A DNA stretch of 64,000 nucleotides from Karalla daura (taxonomy: Eukaryota > Chordata > Actinopteri > Chaetodontiformes > Leiognathidae), in contig CM055192.1 in NCBI GenBank assembly GCA_029224185.1, positions 1,477,001 through 1,541,000 on the forward strand, written 5' to 3'. The notes under the pieces were generated by a model, which did not search any database, had not been told where the DNA came from, and saw only the letters and a program-made list of their open reading frames with translations. Made by a program: the position numbers and the translations under genes. Below, piece after piece: positions 32,601 through 43,480 of this stretch (the first letter of the stretch is position 1; every line of letters begins with the position of its first letter).

Positions 32601-34705
32601 GCATTTCAGAAGCACTTCCTACCACATTCATCATGTTGGCCAAAACTGCACAGCAAAATGCCTGTAATGTGTTCTGAAAGCCAAGTTGAGCCTTTTTGTA
32701 GAACTACGAACGCGAAACTGAGAAAATGCATTTGAGAAGCTTTTGCTGCAAGATTCAACATGTTGGCCCCGACTATACAGCAAATTGCCTGTATTGTGTT
32801 CACAAAGCCAATTTCGGCCGTTTTACAAACTACGAGCGTGAAACTGTAGGAAAATGCATTTCAGAAGCTCTTTCTACCACATTCATCATGTTGGCCCAAA
32901 CTGCACAGCAAAATGCCTGTAATGTGTTCTGAAAGCCAAGTTGAGCCTTTTTATAGAACTACGAACGCGAAACTGACAAACGTATTTGAGAAGCTTTTGC
33001 TGCACGATTCAACATGTTGGCCCCTACGATACAGCAAATGGCGTGTATTGTGTTCACAAAGCCGATTTCGGCTATTTTACAAACTACGAGCGTGAAACTG
33101 TAGGAAAATGCATTTCAGAAGCTCTTTCTGCCACATTCATCATGTTGTCCCAAACTGCACAGCAATATGCCTGTAATGTGTTCTGAAAGCCAAGTTGAGC
33201 CTTTTTGTAGAACTACGAATATGAAACTGAGTACATGCATTTGAGAAGCTTTTGCTGCCAGATTCAGCATGTTGGCCCCTACTATACAGCAAATTGCCTG
33301 TATTGTGTTCACCAAGCCGATTTTGGCAGTTTTACAGAACTACGAGCGTGAAGCTGTAGGAAAATGCATTTCAGAAACTCTCTCTACCACATTCATCATG
33401 TTGGCCAAAACTGCACAGCAAAATGCCTGTAATGTGTTCTGAAAGCCAAGTTGAGCCTTTTTGTCGAACTACGAACGCGAAACTGAGAAAATGCATTTGA
33501 GAAGCTTTTGCTGCAAGATTCAACATGTTGGCCCCGACTATACAGCAAATTGCCTGTATTGTGTTCACAAAGCCGATTTCGGCCGTTTTACAAACTACGA
33601 GCGTGAAACTGTAGGAAAATGCATTTCAGAAGCTCTTTCTACCACATTCATCATGTTGACCCAAACTGCACAGCAAAATGCCTGTAATGTGTTCTGAAAG
33701 CCAAGTTGAGCCTTTTTATAGAACTACGAACGCGAAACTGACAAACGTATTTGAGAAGCTTTTGCTGCACGATTCAACATGTTGGCCCCTACGATACAGC
33801 AAATGGCGTGTATTGTGTTCACAAAGCCGATTTCGGCTATTTTACAAACTACGAGCGTGAAACTGTAGGAAAATGCATTTCAGAAGCTCTTTCTGCCACA
33901 TTCATCATGTTGTCCCAAACTGCACAGCAATATGCCTGTAATGTGTTCTGAAAGCCAAGTTGAGCCTTTTTGTAGAACTACGAATATGAAACTGAGTACA
34001 TGCATTTGAGAAGCTTTTGCTGCCAGATTCAGCATGTTGGCCCCTACTATACAGCAAATTGCCTGTATTGTGTTCACCAAGCCGATTTTGGCAGTTTTAC
34101 AGAACTACGAGCGTGAAGCTGTAGGAAAATGCATTTCAAAAGCTCTTTCTACCACATTCATCATGTTGGCCAAAAATGCACAGCAAAGTGCCTGTAATGT
34201 GTTCTGAATGCCAAGTTGAGCCTTTTTATAGAACTACGAACGCGAAACTGAGAAAATGCATTTGAGAAGCTTTTGCTGCCACATTCAGCATGTTGGCCCC
34301 GACTATACAGCAAATGGCCTGTATTGTGTTCACAAAGCCGATTTCGGCCGTTTTACAGAACTACGAGCGTGAAACTGTGGGAAAAGGCATTTCAGAAGCT
34401 CTTTCTGCCACATTCATAGTGTTGGCCAAAACCAAACAGCAAAATGCCTGTAATGTGTTCTGAAAGCCAAGTTGAGCCTTTTTATAGAACTACGAACATG
34501 AAACTGAGAAAACACATTTGAGAAGTTTTTTCTGCCACATTCAGTATGTTGGCCTCTACTATACAGCAAATTGCCTGTATTGTGTTCACAAAGCCGATCT
34601 CGGATGTTTTCCAGAACTACGAGCGTGAAACTGTGGGAAAATGTATTTCAGAAGCTCTTTCTGCCACATTCATCATGTTGGCCAAAACTAAACAGCAAAA
34701 TGCCT
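29680..34705. repeat. Dimeric satellite array, ~255-bp unit
   Basis: About 20 head-to-tail copies of a ~255-256 bp unit. Each unit consists of two diverged monomers of about 127-129 bp. Monomer A contains GCCGATTTCGGCCGTTTTAC and GAAACTGTAGGAAAATGC. Monomer B contains GCCAAGTTGAGCCTTTTTAT and GAACGCGAAACTGAGAAAA. Both share ATGTTGGCC, ACAGCAAA and a (T/A)GCATTT(C/G)AGAAGCT core. A and B alternate strictly. Blocks of three dimers (764-765 bp) are duplicated twice. The open frames found in it are incidental to its low stop content. No CENP-B-box match was recognised. Confidence 0.95.
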
Positions 34706-34715
34706 TCAGCAGCAA

Positions 34716-34905
34716 ACATTCGTTACATTGCCGTACTTTGACTTAGAAACTTCACTTTCATTTAAAAAATTCACGAAACTTGTGGTGTGTTTGTGTAGCG
34801 GGATGCACGCTGATAGGTTGTATGGTTTTTCAGAAGCGCCTCATCTCGAGGACCATTTGCTCATGTACCTGCTCCAATGTCTCATCTGCTGACATGGTAA
34901 TACAA
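34716..34905. repeat. Unclassified repeat, copy 1
   Basis: Follows the satellite directly. It shares with 36095-36250 the series TTGCCRTACTTTGA, TAGAAACTT, TGATAGG(T/C)TGTAT and TTTTTCAG(A/G)AGC in the same order and strand. Confidence 0.6.
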
Positions 34906-35069
34906 AGTGGACAGGCGTCCAGCTTCAATGCACCCAAGCAGATGGCCCAGGCCCTGGGAGGCTCTCAGAGTGAGAAAGGGCCCCCTCAGCATTGGGCAAG
35001 CCCAATCTCTTCTTAGCACCGGGCCGACATGCGGGATCGCTTAAAAACAGTTGAACAGTAAACAGTAAA

Positions 35070-35214
35070 AAAAATTGTGATTAATTATATTATACTAATA
35101 ATTATATATATTTATAAATATATATTATTTATATTATATTATATATACTTTTCACCAATATAATATACTATACTGTATTATATATTAGTAGTATTACATA
35201 TATATATGTATATG

Positions 35215-35275
<61 letters not shown>
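35070..35275. repeat. AT-rich block with (TA)n microsatellite
   Basis: Irregular TATA/TTAT repeats followed by about 45 bp of nearly pure TA at 35230-35272. Confidence 0.9.
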
Positions 35276-35276
<1 letters not shown>

Positions 35277-36250
35277 GTGCTCCGTGAGGGAGCACTACTT
35301 CTACTTCTTCTCAAAAACCGCTGATCGCACACAAAACTCCAGTATTTGGCCCCACCAATACAAGTTACAAAGAAGTTTTGTTCGGGAGACTCTCCTGGAC
35401 GTGTTTAACAGTCCAAAATTTGACAAAGATTGAAGAAAAAAAACAACACTTTTTGTCCCTGCAGTGGCCAAAAAGTGCTCAGAAAGAGCAGACAATCCCA
35501 TAAGAAATGAATGGGAAAAACCAGCAACTTCAAACTTCAAAACGCAGGAAGATTTGTCGTCTCCACCCGTACCTGACAGCGTGTTGATACCTTGTATCGG
35601 TTTTCATTTCGGCTCTCTGTGGTTTTGGCGTTTTTGGACCAATACAGTGAGGAGAGACCAACTGTCAGAGTGCGGGATCGCTGAAAAATCAGCTCTCATT
35701 TTGCTCTTTTCGTGCTGCTCCCAGCCACAAAGTAAGCAGTAGACAAATTCTTTTTTCGCTTCTTTAAGAAAATATGTGCTCTTTTATGCGATGCAGGTTA
35801 CACACCTGTGCACCTTGTAAAATTTAAAAGGCGAGCCTCATCGTCAGCCCAGCGTAGCCTCTTCTCTCCATCAGCCCCCATTCATTTTCCCTCAGTTCCC
35901 TCACTGTGGCCTCAGTTTTAATAGTACACACACCAAATCGCATCAGGCCGTTCCTGTGACTCTCCCCTACATGACGGTGTGCTCATATTCCAGATAGGTG
36001 CAAGCGTTGCCTCCATAGAGCCAAATGTTTAGCACTTGGCCAATTTGGCTTTTTCCCATAAGAATGAATTGGAAAAATAGAACCCCTCCAACAAAAATCC
36101 GCTACGTTGCCATACTTTGAGGTAGAAACTTGTGGTCTGTTTATGTGCTGAGTTGCACGTTGATAGGCTGTATCGTTTTTCAGGAGCACCTTCTCAAAGA
36201 AGGTCATGTGGTCAAATCCCTGCTCATGTCTCTCCTCTGCTAACATTGTC
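35276..36250. repeat. Uncharacterised interspersed repeat
   Basis: Starts with a small hairpin (TGCTCCGTGAGGGAGCA). Contains CCCATAAGAAATGAATGGGA and, near 36055, CCCATAAGAATGAATTGGAA, a signature seen in many fish repeats. The end (36095-36250) is the second copy of the repeat at 34716. No coding capacity was seen. Confidence 0.45.
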
Positions 36251-36298
36251 CTGCTGCAGCAGGCTGACAGATGACCTCATACAGACACACAAACACTT

Positions 36299-36299
<1 letters not shown>

Positions 36300-36373
<74 letters not shown>
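36300..36373. repeat. (CA)n microsatellite
   Basis: About 35 CA units followed by CACTCACTCACTCA. Confidence 0.95.
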
Positions 36374-36374
<1 letters not shown>

Positions 36375-36375
<1 letters not shown>

Positions 36376-36935
36376 TCACTCACTCAATCAGTCTCTCTCT
36401 CACACATGCATGCACTCCCAGGATGCTGTCTTGTGAGCAATCCAAAGGCAGTGCTGCAAACCAACAGGCACACATCCGCATGCTGGAATTTTCTAGTTTG
36501 TTATTTATATTTGGGATTTTAAATCCCATGTAATACTTTTGCAAGTTTATCAAGTGTGTTTGATTCTATGTTTTAATGTGTAAATTGCACTTTGTTTTGT
36601 CATGGCTGCGGTGCTATAGAAAAAGAAATTTTCAATCTCAAGGTTTTTCATTTTTGCTCCAAAATTAAATTGAAAAAAAAAGAAAAGAAAATAAATTTCG
36701 AAAAAAATTCTGTGAAAAAGTTCACCAAAAATGAGAAGAGATATAATTAATTCATCTTCATACATACATCTTCATACATACAACAGATGATTCGTCCGAC
36801 CACTTGAAGTCAGCCAGGGGCTGGTCACCCTGATCTAGAAAAGATTTCAGTCTCAAACCTCTTCACATTTTGAGATGTGAAAACTGACTGGTTTTCAGGG
36901 GGAGGGGGACAATCACTGCTGGAATCAGGAGCATA
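36375..36935. other. Intergenic DNA, nothing recognised
   Basis: AT-rich with A-runs at 36660-36710; no gene or classified repeat was seen. Confidence 0.4.
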
Positions 36936-38394
36936 CATACTCAACTCAACTCAACTTTATTTTTTTAAGTGCCATTACATAACAGCTGTTATCTCAGGGC
37001 ACTTTACAAGGAGAGCAACTATGTGTACATAGTGAAAAAACCCCTGTCCTTAGACCCTCGAAAAGGTTGAGGAATAACTCCCAAGAAAATCCTGACAGCG
37101 AAAAAAGGAGAGAAACCTCAGAGTGAGAGACAGAGGAGGGGATCCTCACCCAGGACGGACAGGCGGGCACAAGCAAAACAGTACTGATGGCTAACAAAGT
37201 TGAATCAATCCGGAGTAGAAAGCTGGAGGAACCGCAGTGAGAAGAGCCGGGTAGACAAACGTCCTGGAGTCCTGGATCCAGCTCAGCATTTATGGAATTG
37301 GGGAGGGAAAAAAAAAGACACAGACACTCCGGGGACACGCAGTCCCCGGTCCATATGTTAGTCCTGCATAGTCATGGAGTCGGAAAGGAGAAGAAGAAGT
37401 GGTGGAGGAGGAGAGGGAGGAAGAGGAGGAGGTGGAAAACAGACGGGGAGAGACCAAGGGGAGAGTGAGAAGCTAGAGGGAACGTGAACCTGATTCACAC
37501 CCACAGAGAGAGAGCAGAAAAGATAGAGCTCAGTGTGCTGGGGACCCCCAGCAGACAGCCTATAGCGGTTTATCTTAGAGTTATCTGTAGGCTCTGTCAA
37601 AAAGGAGGGTTTTTAACCTGCTCTTGAAGGTAGAGAGGGTGTCTGCCTCCCGGACTGAAACTGGTAGATGGTTCCACAGCAGAGGGCCTTGGTAGCTGAA
37701 GGCTCTGGCTCCAAGTCTAGACTTAGAGATTCTTGGAACCACAAGTAGGCCTGCATTCAGAGAGCGAAGTGTCCTAGCGGAGCAATAGAGTTTTATTAGG
37801 TCTGAGATATAAGAGGGTGCCAGATCATGAAGAGCTTTATAGACAAGGAGAAGGATTTTGAACTGAATCCTGAATGGTACAGGAAGCCAGTGCAATGAGG
37901 CCAGAACAGGAGAGATATGATGCCAGTAAAGAGTTGCAGTAGTCCAGCCTGGAAATAACAAAGGCATGGACCAGCTGTTCTGCTGCATGGAGAGGGAGTG
38001 TGTGTCTTATTTTTGCAATATTGCGGAGGTGGAAGTAGGCAGTCCGTGAGATAAACTTTACATGGAAGCTAAAAGACAGGTCTTGATCAAAGCTAACACC
38101 TAGGCTCTTTACAGTGGTGGCAGAGGGAGTAGCAAAACTACTTTGTCATGCTATGGCATCAGATATAGAGTCACGCAGGTGTTTTGGACCTATGAGCAGT
38201 AACTCTGTTTTTTCAGAGTTCAGAAGGAGGAAATTATTAGTCATCCAGGCCTTAATGTCATCACGGCAGGACTGAAGCTGCTGTAGATGGTTGTGCTCAC
38301 CTGGCCTGATAGATAGATATAATTGAGTGTCGTCAGCGTAACGGTGGAAATCTATAGAGTGACTCCTGATGATATCACCTAGACACTCTCGGCT

Positions 38395-39600
38395 CACTCA
38401 CTGGCCACTTTATTAGGTACACCATGCTAGTAACGGGTTGGACCCCCTTTTGCCTTCAGAACTGCCTCAATTCTTCATGGCATAGATTCAACAAGGTGCT
38501 GGAAGCATTCCTCAGAGAGTTTGGTCCATATTGACACATCACACAGTTGGCGCAGATTTGTCGGCTGCACATCCATGATGCGAATCTCCCGTTCCACCAC
38601 ATCCCAAAGATGCTGTATTGGATTGAGATCTGGTGACTGTGGAGGCCATTTGAGTACAGTGAACTCATTGTCATGTTCACGAAACCAGTTTGAGATGATT
38701 CCAGCTTTATGACATGGCGCATTATCCTGCTGAAAGTAGCCATCAGAAGTTGGGTACATTGTGGTCATCAAGGGATGGACATGGTCAGCAACAATACTCA
38801 GGTAGGCTGTGGCATTGCAACGATGCTCAATTGGTACCAAGGGGCCCAAAGAGTGCCAAGAAAATATACCCCACACCATTACACCACCACCACCAGCCTG
38901 AACCGTTGATACAAGGCAGGATGGATCCGTGCTTTCATGTTGTTGACGCCAAATTCTGACCCTACCATCCGAATGTCGCAGCAGAAATTGAGACTCATCA
39001 GACCAGGCAACGTTTTTCCAATCTTCTATTGTCCAATTTCGATGAGCTTGTGCAAATTGTAGCCTGTTCTTAGCTGAAAGGAATGGCACCTGCCGTGGTC
39101 TTCTGCTGCTGTAGCCCATCTGCCTGAAAGTTCGACGTACTGTGCGTTCAGAGATGCTCTTCTGCCTACCTTGCTTGTAACGGGTGGTTATTTGAGTCAC
39201 TGTTGCCTTTCTATCAGCTCGAACCAGTCTGGCCATTCTCCTCTGACCTCTGGCATCAACAAGGCATTTACGCCCACAGAACTGCCACTCACTGGATATT
39301 TTTTCTTTTTCGGACCATTCTCTGTAAACCCTAGAGATAGTTGTGCGTGAAAATCCCAGTAGATCAGCAGTTTCTGAAATACCCAGACCAGCCCTTCTGG
39401 CACCAACAACTATGCCACGTTCAAAGTCACTCAAATCACCTTTCTTCCCCATACTGATGCTCGATTTGAACTGCAGGAGATTGTCTTGACCATGTCTACA
39501 TGCCTAAATGCACTGAGTTTCCGCCATGTGATTGGCTGATTAGAAATTAAGTGTTAACGAGCAGTTGGACAGGTGTACCTAATAAAGTGGCCGGTGAGTG
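38395..39600 (-). mobile_element. Tc1-like transposon inserted in the L2 LINE
   Basis: 1,206 bp. Terminal inverted repeats of 29 bp with one mismatch (38395-38423 and 39572-39600) begin CACTCAC(T/C)GGCCACTTTA and end TTAGGTACACC. The right side is followed by the expected TA; the left side shows CT where TA is expected, so that half of the target duplication has mutated. The flanks are the same L2 RT domain, proving insertion after the L2. Confidence 0.93.
38475..39452 (-). CDS. Tc1/mariner-family transposase (defective)
   Basis: A 325-codon open frame with the paired helix-turn-helix DNA-binding region in the first ~120 residues (GISETADLLGFSRTTISRV) and a DDE/D catalytic domain after it. 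D152 (WSDESQF) and D243 (QQDNAPCH) are present. The third position, in PDLNPIQHLWD, is Q280 where the family has Glu, with 36 residues between D243 and Q280. A stop codon right after ESMP cuts off what would be a short C-terminal tail, since the reading continues with family-like sequence. The enzyme is therefore probably inactive despite its long frame. The spacing suggests a DD36E-type Tc1 lineage rather than classical DD34E. Confidence 0.85.
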   Translation of the reverse strand: MGKKGDLSDFERGIVVGARRAGLGISETADLLGFSRTTISRVYREWSEKEKISSEWQFCGRKCLVDARGQRRMARLVRADRKATVTQITTRYKQGRQKSISERTVRRTFRQMGYSSRRPRQVPFLSAKNRLQFAQAHRNWTIEDWKNVAWSDESQFLLRHSDGRVRIWRQQHESTDPSCLVSTVQAGGGGVMVWGIFSWHSLGPLVPIEHRCNATAYLSIVADHVHPLMTTMYPTSDGYFQQDNAPCHKAGIISNWFREHDNEFTVLKWPPQSPDLNPIQHLWDVVEREIRIMDVQPTNLRQLCDVSIWTKLSEECFQHLVESMP

Positions 39601-42119
39601 TATATAAAGAGAAGAGAACTGGGCCGAGCACAGAACCTTGTGGAACCCCGTGGCTAACTTTAGTACGTGGAGATTGGTTATCGTTGACACAAACAAACTG
39701 ATATCGGTCCGTAAGATAGGACCGGAACCAGTCTAAAGCAGTGCCCCTGATTCCAAGTTGATATTCCAGTCTCCTTAGTAAGATCTGGTGGTCAACTGTA
39801 TCAAAAGCAGCACTGAGATCAAACAAGACAAGCACTGAAACAAGACCATGGTCAGACGCCATTAAGAGGTCATTAGTGACTTTAACCAGTGCAGTCTCAG
39901 TGCTATGATTCATTCTAAAACCAGACTGGAAGCACTCAAATAAGCTATTGGTATTAAGGTGTTCACAGAGCTGGTTGGCAATGATTTTCTCAAGGATTTT
40001 AGAGATGGGGATAAGATTGGAGATCGGCCTGTAGTTTGCTAAAGTTCCTGGATCAAGGGACGGTTTCTTAGGAGGGGTTTGATTATTGCAACTTTGAACG
40101 TAAGAGGAACGTAACCTGTTGTTATGGACAGGTTGATGAGGTCAAGTAAGGAGGTGGCGATTGAAGGCAGCACTTCCTTTAACAACTTGGTAGGAATTGG
40201 GTCTGGGAGACAGGTCGATGATTTAGAGGAGGAGATGATAATAGTCAGCTGATGCAGGTCAATGGGGTCAAATGAAGATAGTGACCTGTCTATATCCCCA
40301 TCTGTAATCTGAATAGCTGCAACAGGGGGTAAATTAGTTGCCGTAGATGCTGAGTGGTTCTTAATTGTTTGTCTAATCTTTGTAATTTTGTTGTTGAAGT
40401 AGTTCATAAAGTCAGAAATGCTGAGATGTGTGGGGACACACTGCTCAGTGGAGTTATGACTGAGTCAGCCTGGCTACAGTGCTGAACAGAAACCTGGGGT
40501 TATACTTATTTTCCTCAATTAGACAGGATTAGTATCTGGCTCTGGAATTACACAGAGCCAGCCTGTAAGTCTTCAGACTATCTTTCCAGGTTACAAAAAT
40601 ATTAGTGGTTTTGGTTGAACGCCATTTCCTCTCTAATTTGCGTGCTAGCTGCTTCAGGTGGCGAGTTTCTGGTGTGCACCAGGGGGACGATCTTGGTCTA
40701 GAGATAATCCTTTTAGTGAGGGGTGCACTAAAAGAGAGTCTCCTGAAGGGAGGTAACAAAGCTGTCAGCAAGCTGATCAACGAGGGAGGGACTCGGGCTT
40801 TCATGGCAGAGAGATGATGCAGCACCAAGAGACAAGGGGACAGCTTCCTTAAAGTTTGATAAGCCACTGTCAGTCAAGTGTTGTGTATATATGCTGCTAT
40901 TCTTTCCCACATGACCAGCTAGAATGTTGGGGGGGACGGTCAGGTGTTTAATTTCAACACCATAAGTAAGAACAAGATCCAGGGTGTGATTAAAGCGGTG
41001 CGTGGGTTCATGCACATGCTGGCAGAAGCCAATGGACTCAACTATAGAAGTGAATGCTGTACTGCAGCTATCTCTGACTACATCTACATAAATATTGAAG
41101 TCACCGATGATAATGATTTTGTCAGTTTTGAGGACTAGGTTTTTAAAAAAATTCCGGAAACTCAGACAGAAAATCTGAATAGGGGCCTGGAGCCTGATAC
41201 ACTACGACAAGTAGGAGAGGCTGTGTCTTCCAGCCTTGGTGGCACAGGCTGATGATAAGGCTTTCAAATGAATTATAATCAATATTAGGTTTTGGGGTAA
41301 TTAAAAGACTACGGTCAAAGACAGCTGCCACCCCACCTCCACGGCCAGAACATTGAGGGACATGGTAGTTAATCTGGCTGGGAGGAGAAGCCTCATTTAG
41401 GCTAACATAGTCACCCTCACAAAGCCAAATTTCTGTGAGGCACAGCACATCAATGTTATTGTCAGAGATTAATTCATTTAAGGTGCTTCCACATAGACCG
41501 CAGCAAGCGCAGGCGGCGGGCGACAAACCCATTCATTGTGTATGTGGTTGCACGGCGCAAGAGCGCAGAGCCCAGAGAGGGTCGGCGCCTGCCGCTGTTG
41601 AGTTGAGAAATGTTCAACTCAGGCGCTGCGCGCTGTGACGTCACCGCGGCGTGTCCAAGAGGAGGTTGTTGGATCACTAGTTCCAGAGGACTCCAGAACT
41701 ATGGAGGGGCAGCTAATAAAGTTTCCCGATCTCTGGGACACAAGGTTTACCGGGCAGGCGGTTAACCTGCTTCCTGCTTAGCCTAAGTAGACCTCAAAAC
41801 GGGCGTTATGGAGCTGTAGCTCCCGGACCAGCCTGAGGTAGCTCTCAAAGCGGTCGTTACGGAGCTGTAGCTCCCAGACCCAGTCTATATTCCCCCAGTT
41901 CCTGCCTTCTTATCAGAACTGGGTGGACCCACATCCTCCTTTTCTGTGCTGCTTGTCTCCTCGTCTCCTTATTAGCACTATAGCCAGGACTTAATACACC
42001 TTCTCACAAGACTGCTAAATGTCGTTACTGGTAGCTTAGCAACCTTGCCGCCTTGCCGCGCGGCACAGCGGCAGCACTGCGCCCGGCTGCGCTGTACCCG
42101 GCTTCTGTGCCTCCTGGTC

Positions 42120-42560
42120 TCAACTCTGAGTCAGGGTGGGGGAGGACTAATGCTCTTGGCTAGGTTGCTAGAGAGTTGGGCTGCTCCTTCCAACATGGGG
42201 TGGATGCAGTCCTTCCTAATGAGACCAGGTCTACCCCAGAAAGTTTGCCAATTGTCTACAAAGCCCACACCATTTGCGGGACACCACCTCGATCACCAGC
42301 GGTGAAATGATGATGTATGGCTAAACATGTCATCACTTGCCAGATTGGGGAGTGGGCCGGAGAAAACTACAGTGTCCAACATTGTTTTCGCCATTGAAGA
42401 CACCGACTCCACACTAATTTTGGTGACCTCCGTTTGACGTAACCGCAGGTCTTTAGCGCCAACGTGGATAATGATTTTACTATATCTGTGCTTAGCCTCA
42501 GCCAGCAGCTTTAATTTAGACTCAGTGTCGCCCACTCTGGCCCCCGGAATGCAATCTATG
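42120..42560 (-). pseudogene. L2 LINE ORF1, SGNH-esterase-like domain
   Basis: The frame encodes IPGARVGDTESKLKLL, IIIHVGAKDLRLRQTE, VVFSGPLPNL and, after a stop or frame change near 42293, GFVDNWQTFWGRPGLI and KDCIHP. These correspond to the GxND-like and DxxHP blocks of the lipase/esterase (SGNH) domain carried by fish CR1/L2 ORF1 proteins. The N-terminal part has been replaced by gypsy sequence at about 42565. Confidence 0.6.
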
Positions 42561-42564
42561 GCCG

Positions 42565-43010
42565 CTGGACTCGCTAACTTCACATTCCATAAGTGAAGAC
42601 CAGCAGAGTTTTGGTGAGAAACCTTGTGTTGATTACAGACTCGACACACCCCAACAAAGTCTCTCACATCCTTCCATAATGGGGGGCCACCAAAACCGTG
42701 GGTCAGCACAGTCCATGTCCGATGGTTTCCTGAATGACAGAACAAATGGGACGAATGAGCCCAATCTAATACTTCAGATCTCAGTTCAGCAGGCACGAAT
42801 AACCGGCCCTCAGGACACTCAGCCGAAACAGTGATTTCTCTAGATGCTTGCAGCACTTTCTCTTCCACCTCCCATGACACAGACGGCAGAGGATGTCTGG
42901 CTTGATGTTATGAGACTCTGGGCGATGAGAGATGACAAAATTAAAAGCAGCAAATGCATCAAAAGAGGAACAACCAGGAGATTTCCGATCCCATTCCCCA
43001 TTCCCCATTC
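42565..43010 (-). mobile_element. Ty3/gypsy fragment: RNase H end and integrase zinc finger
   Basis: Minus-strand frames show FNFVISHRPESHNIKPD near 42930 (end of gypsy RNase H), then VPAELRSEVLDWAH and CHSGNHRTW ... CRVCNQHKV (H2C2 integrase zinc finger) at about 42800-42610. Its last codons run without a stop into the L2 ORF1 esterase sequence, giving one 195-codon chimeric frame (42293-42880). Old and truncated; no LTR seen. Confidence 0.7.
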
Positions 43011-43317
43011 CCCAACCTCGAGCTCTGTCAGTCTTGTGGTTTATCACATAAGGAACCTTGGAAGCTTCTGAAGTGAAAGTCTGTGGTTGAAGTGAGAAAA
43101 GCAAGGAACAATAGGTGAGAAACGGTCCCACAGACTCCTGATCCCCCTATAACCGCTAAGGCCCCTCCAGCCTGGGTTCACGAACCACAGTGGCTGCAGC
43201 AGCAGGGGGAGGAGGAGGAGCCTGACACTTCTCATATCTGAAGTCCCCTTAACTGATTTACCACTTTGTCGAGACGTTATTCTAAAACACCTAAACGCTC
43301 CTCAAGAGCGCGGTGTG

Positions 43318-43480
43318 CTGGATTCGACATACATTCTGATCAGGGTACCAATTTTGAGAGCAAACTGATGACGGAGCTTCTTCACCTGGCTGGTGTGGCA
43401 AAGTCTCATACAACAGCATACCACCCTATGGGCAATGTGGGTACAGAGTGATTCAAACGCACCACAACATGTTTCGTGCC
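43318..43480 (+). mobile_element. Ty3/gypsy integrase core fragment, opposite strand
   Basis: A short plus-strand frame reads HSDQGTNFESKLMTELLHL and TTAYHPMGN, the second Asp and the HP-GN stretch of a gypsy integrase. It then meets a TGA at 43450-43452, after which NxTT-like sequence continues. Orientation is opposite to the gypsy piece at 42.6-43.0 kb, so either an inversion or a second element is involved. Confidence 0.65.

Larger units (their letters stand above)
36936..42565 (-). mobile_element. L2-clade LINE, nearly full length, split by a Tc1 element
   Basis: The element reads right to left. ORF1 SGNH-esterase-like region at about 42560-42120; endonuclease at about 41530-41140 (DVLCLTEIWL, GRGGGVAAVF); RT at about 40400-39600 (STETALVKVTNDLL, DLSAAFDTVDHQILLRRLE, GVPQGSVLGPVLFSLY); after the inserted Tc1 (38395-39600) the YADDTQLYLS box at about 38330-38300; then the L2-type C-terminus (ISPVLASLHWLPVPFRIQ) at about 37900. 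The 3' end carries ACTCAACTCAACTT at about 36940. Several frameshifts and stops make it non-autonomous now. Start and end positions are approximate. Confidence 0.85.

Noticed and set aside
29680..34705. Many 60-210 codon frames in the satellite on both strands
   Set aside because: They recur with the satellite period, have no protein-family features and follow from the low stop content of the monomers.
29680..34705. CRISPR-like array
   Set aside because: Units are contiguous ~255-bp dimers without unique spacers, in a vertebrate genome.
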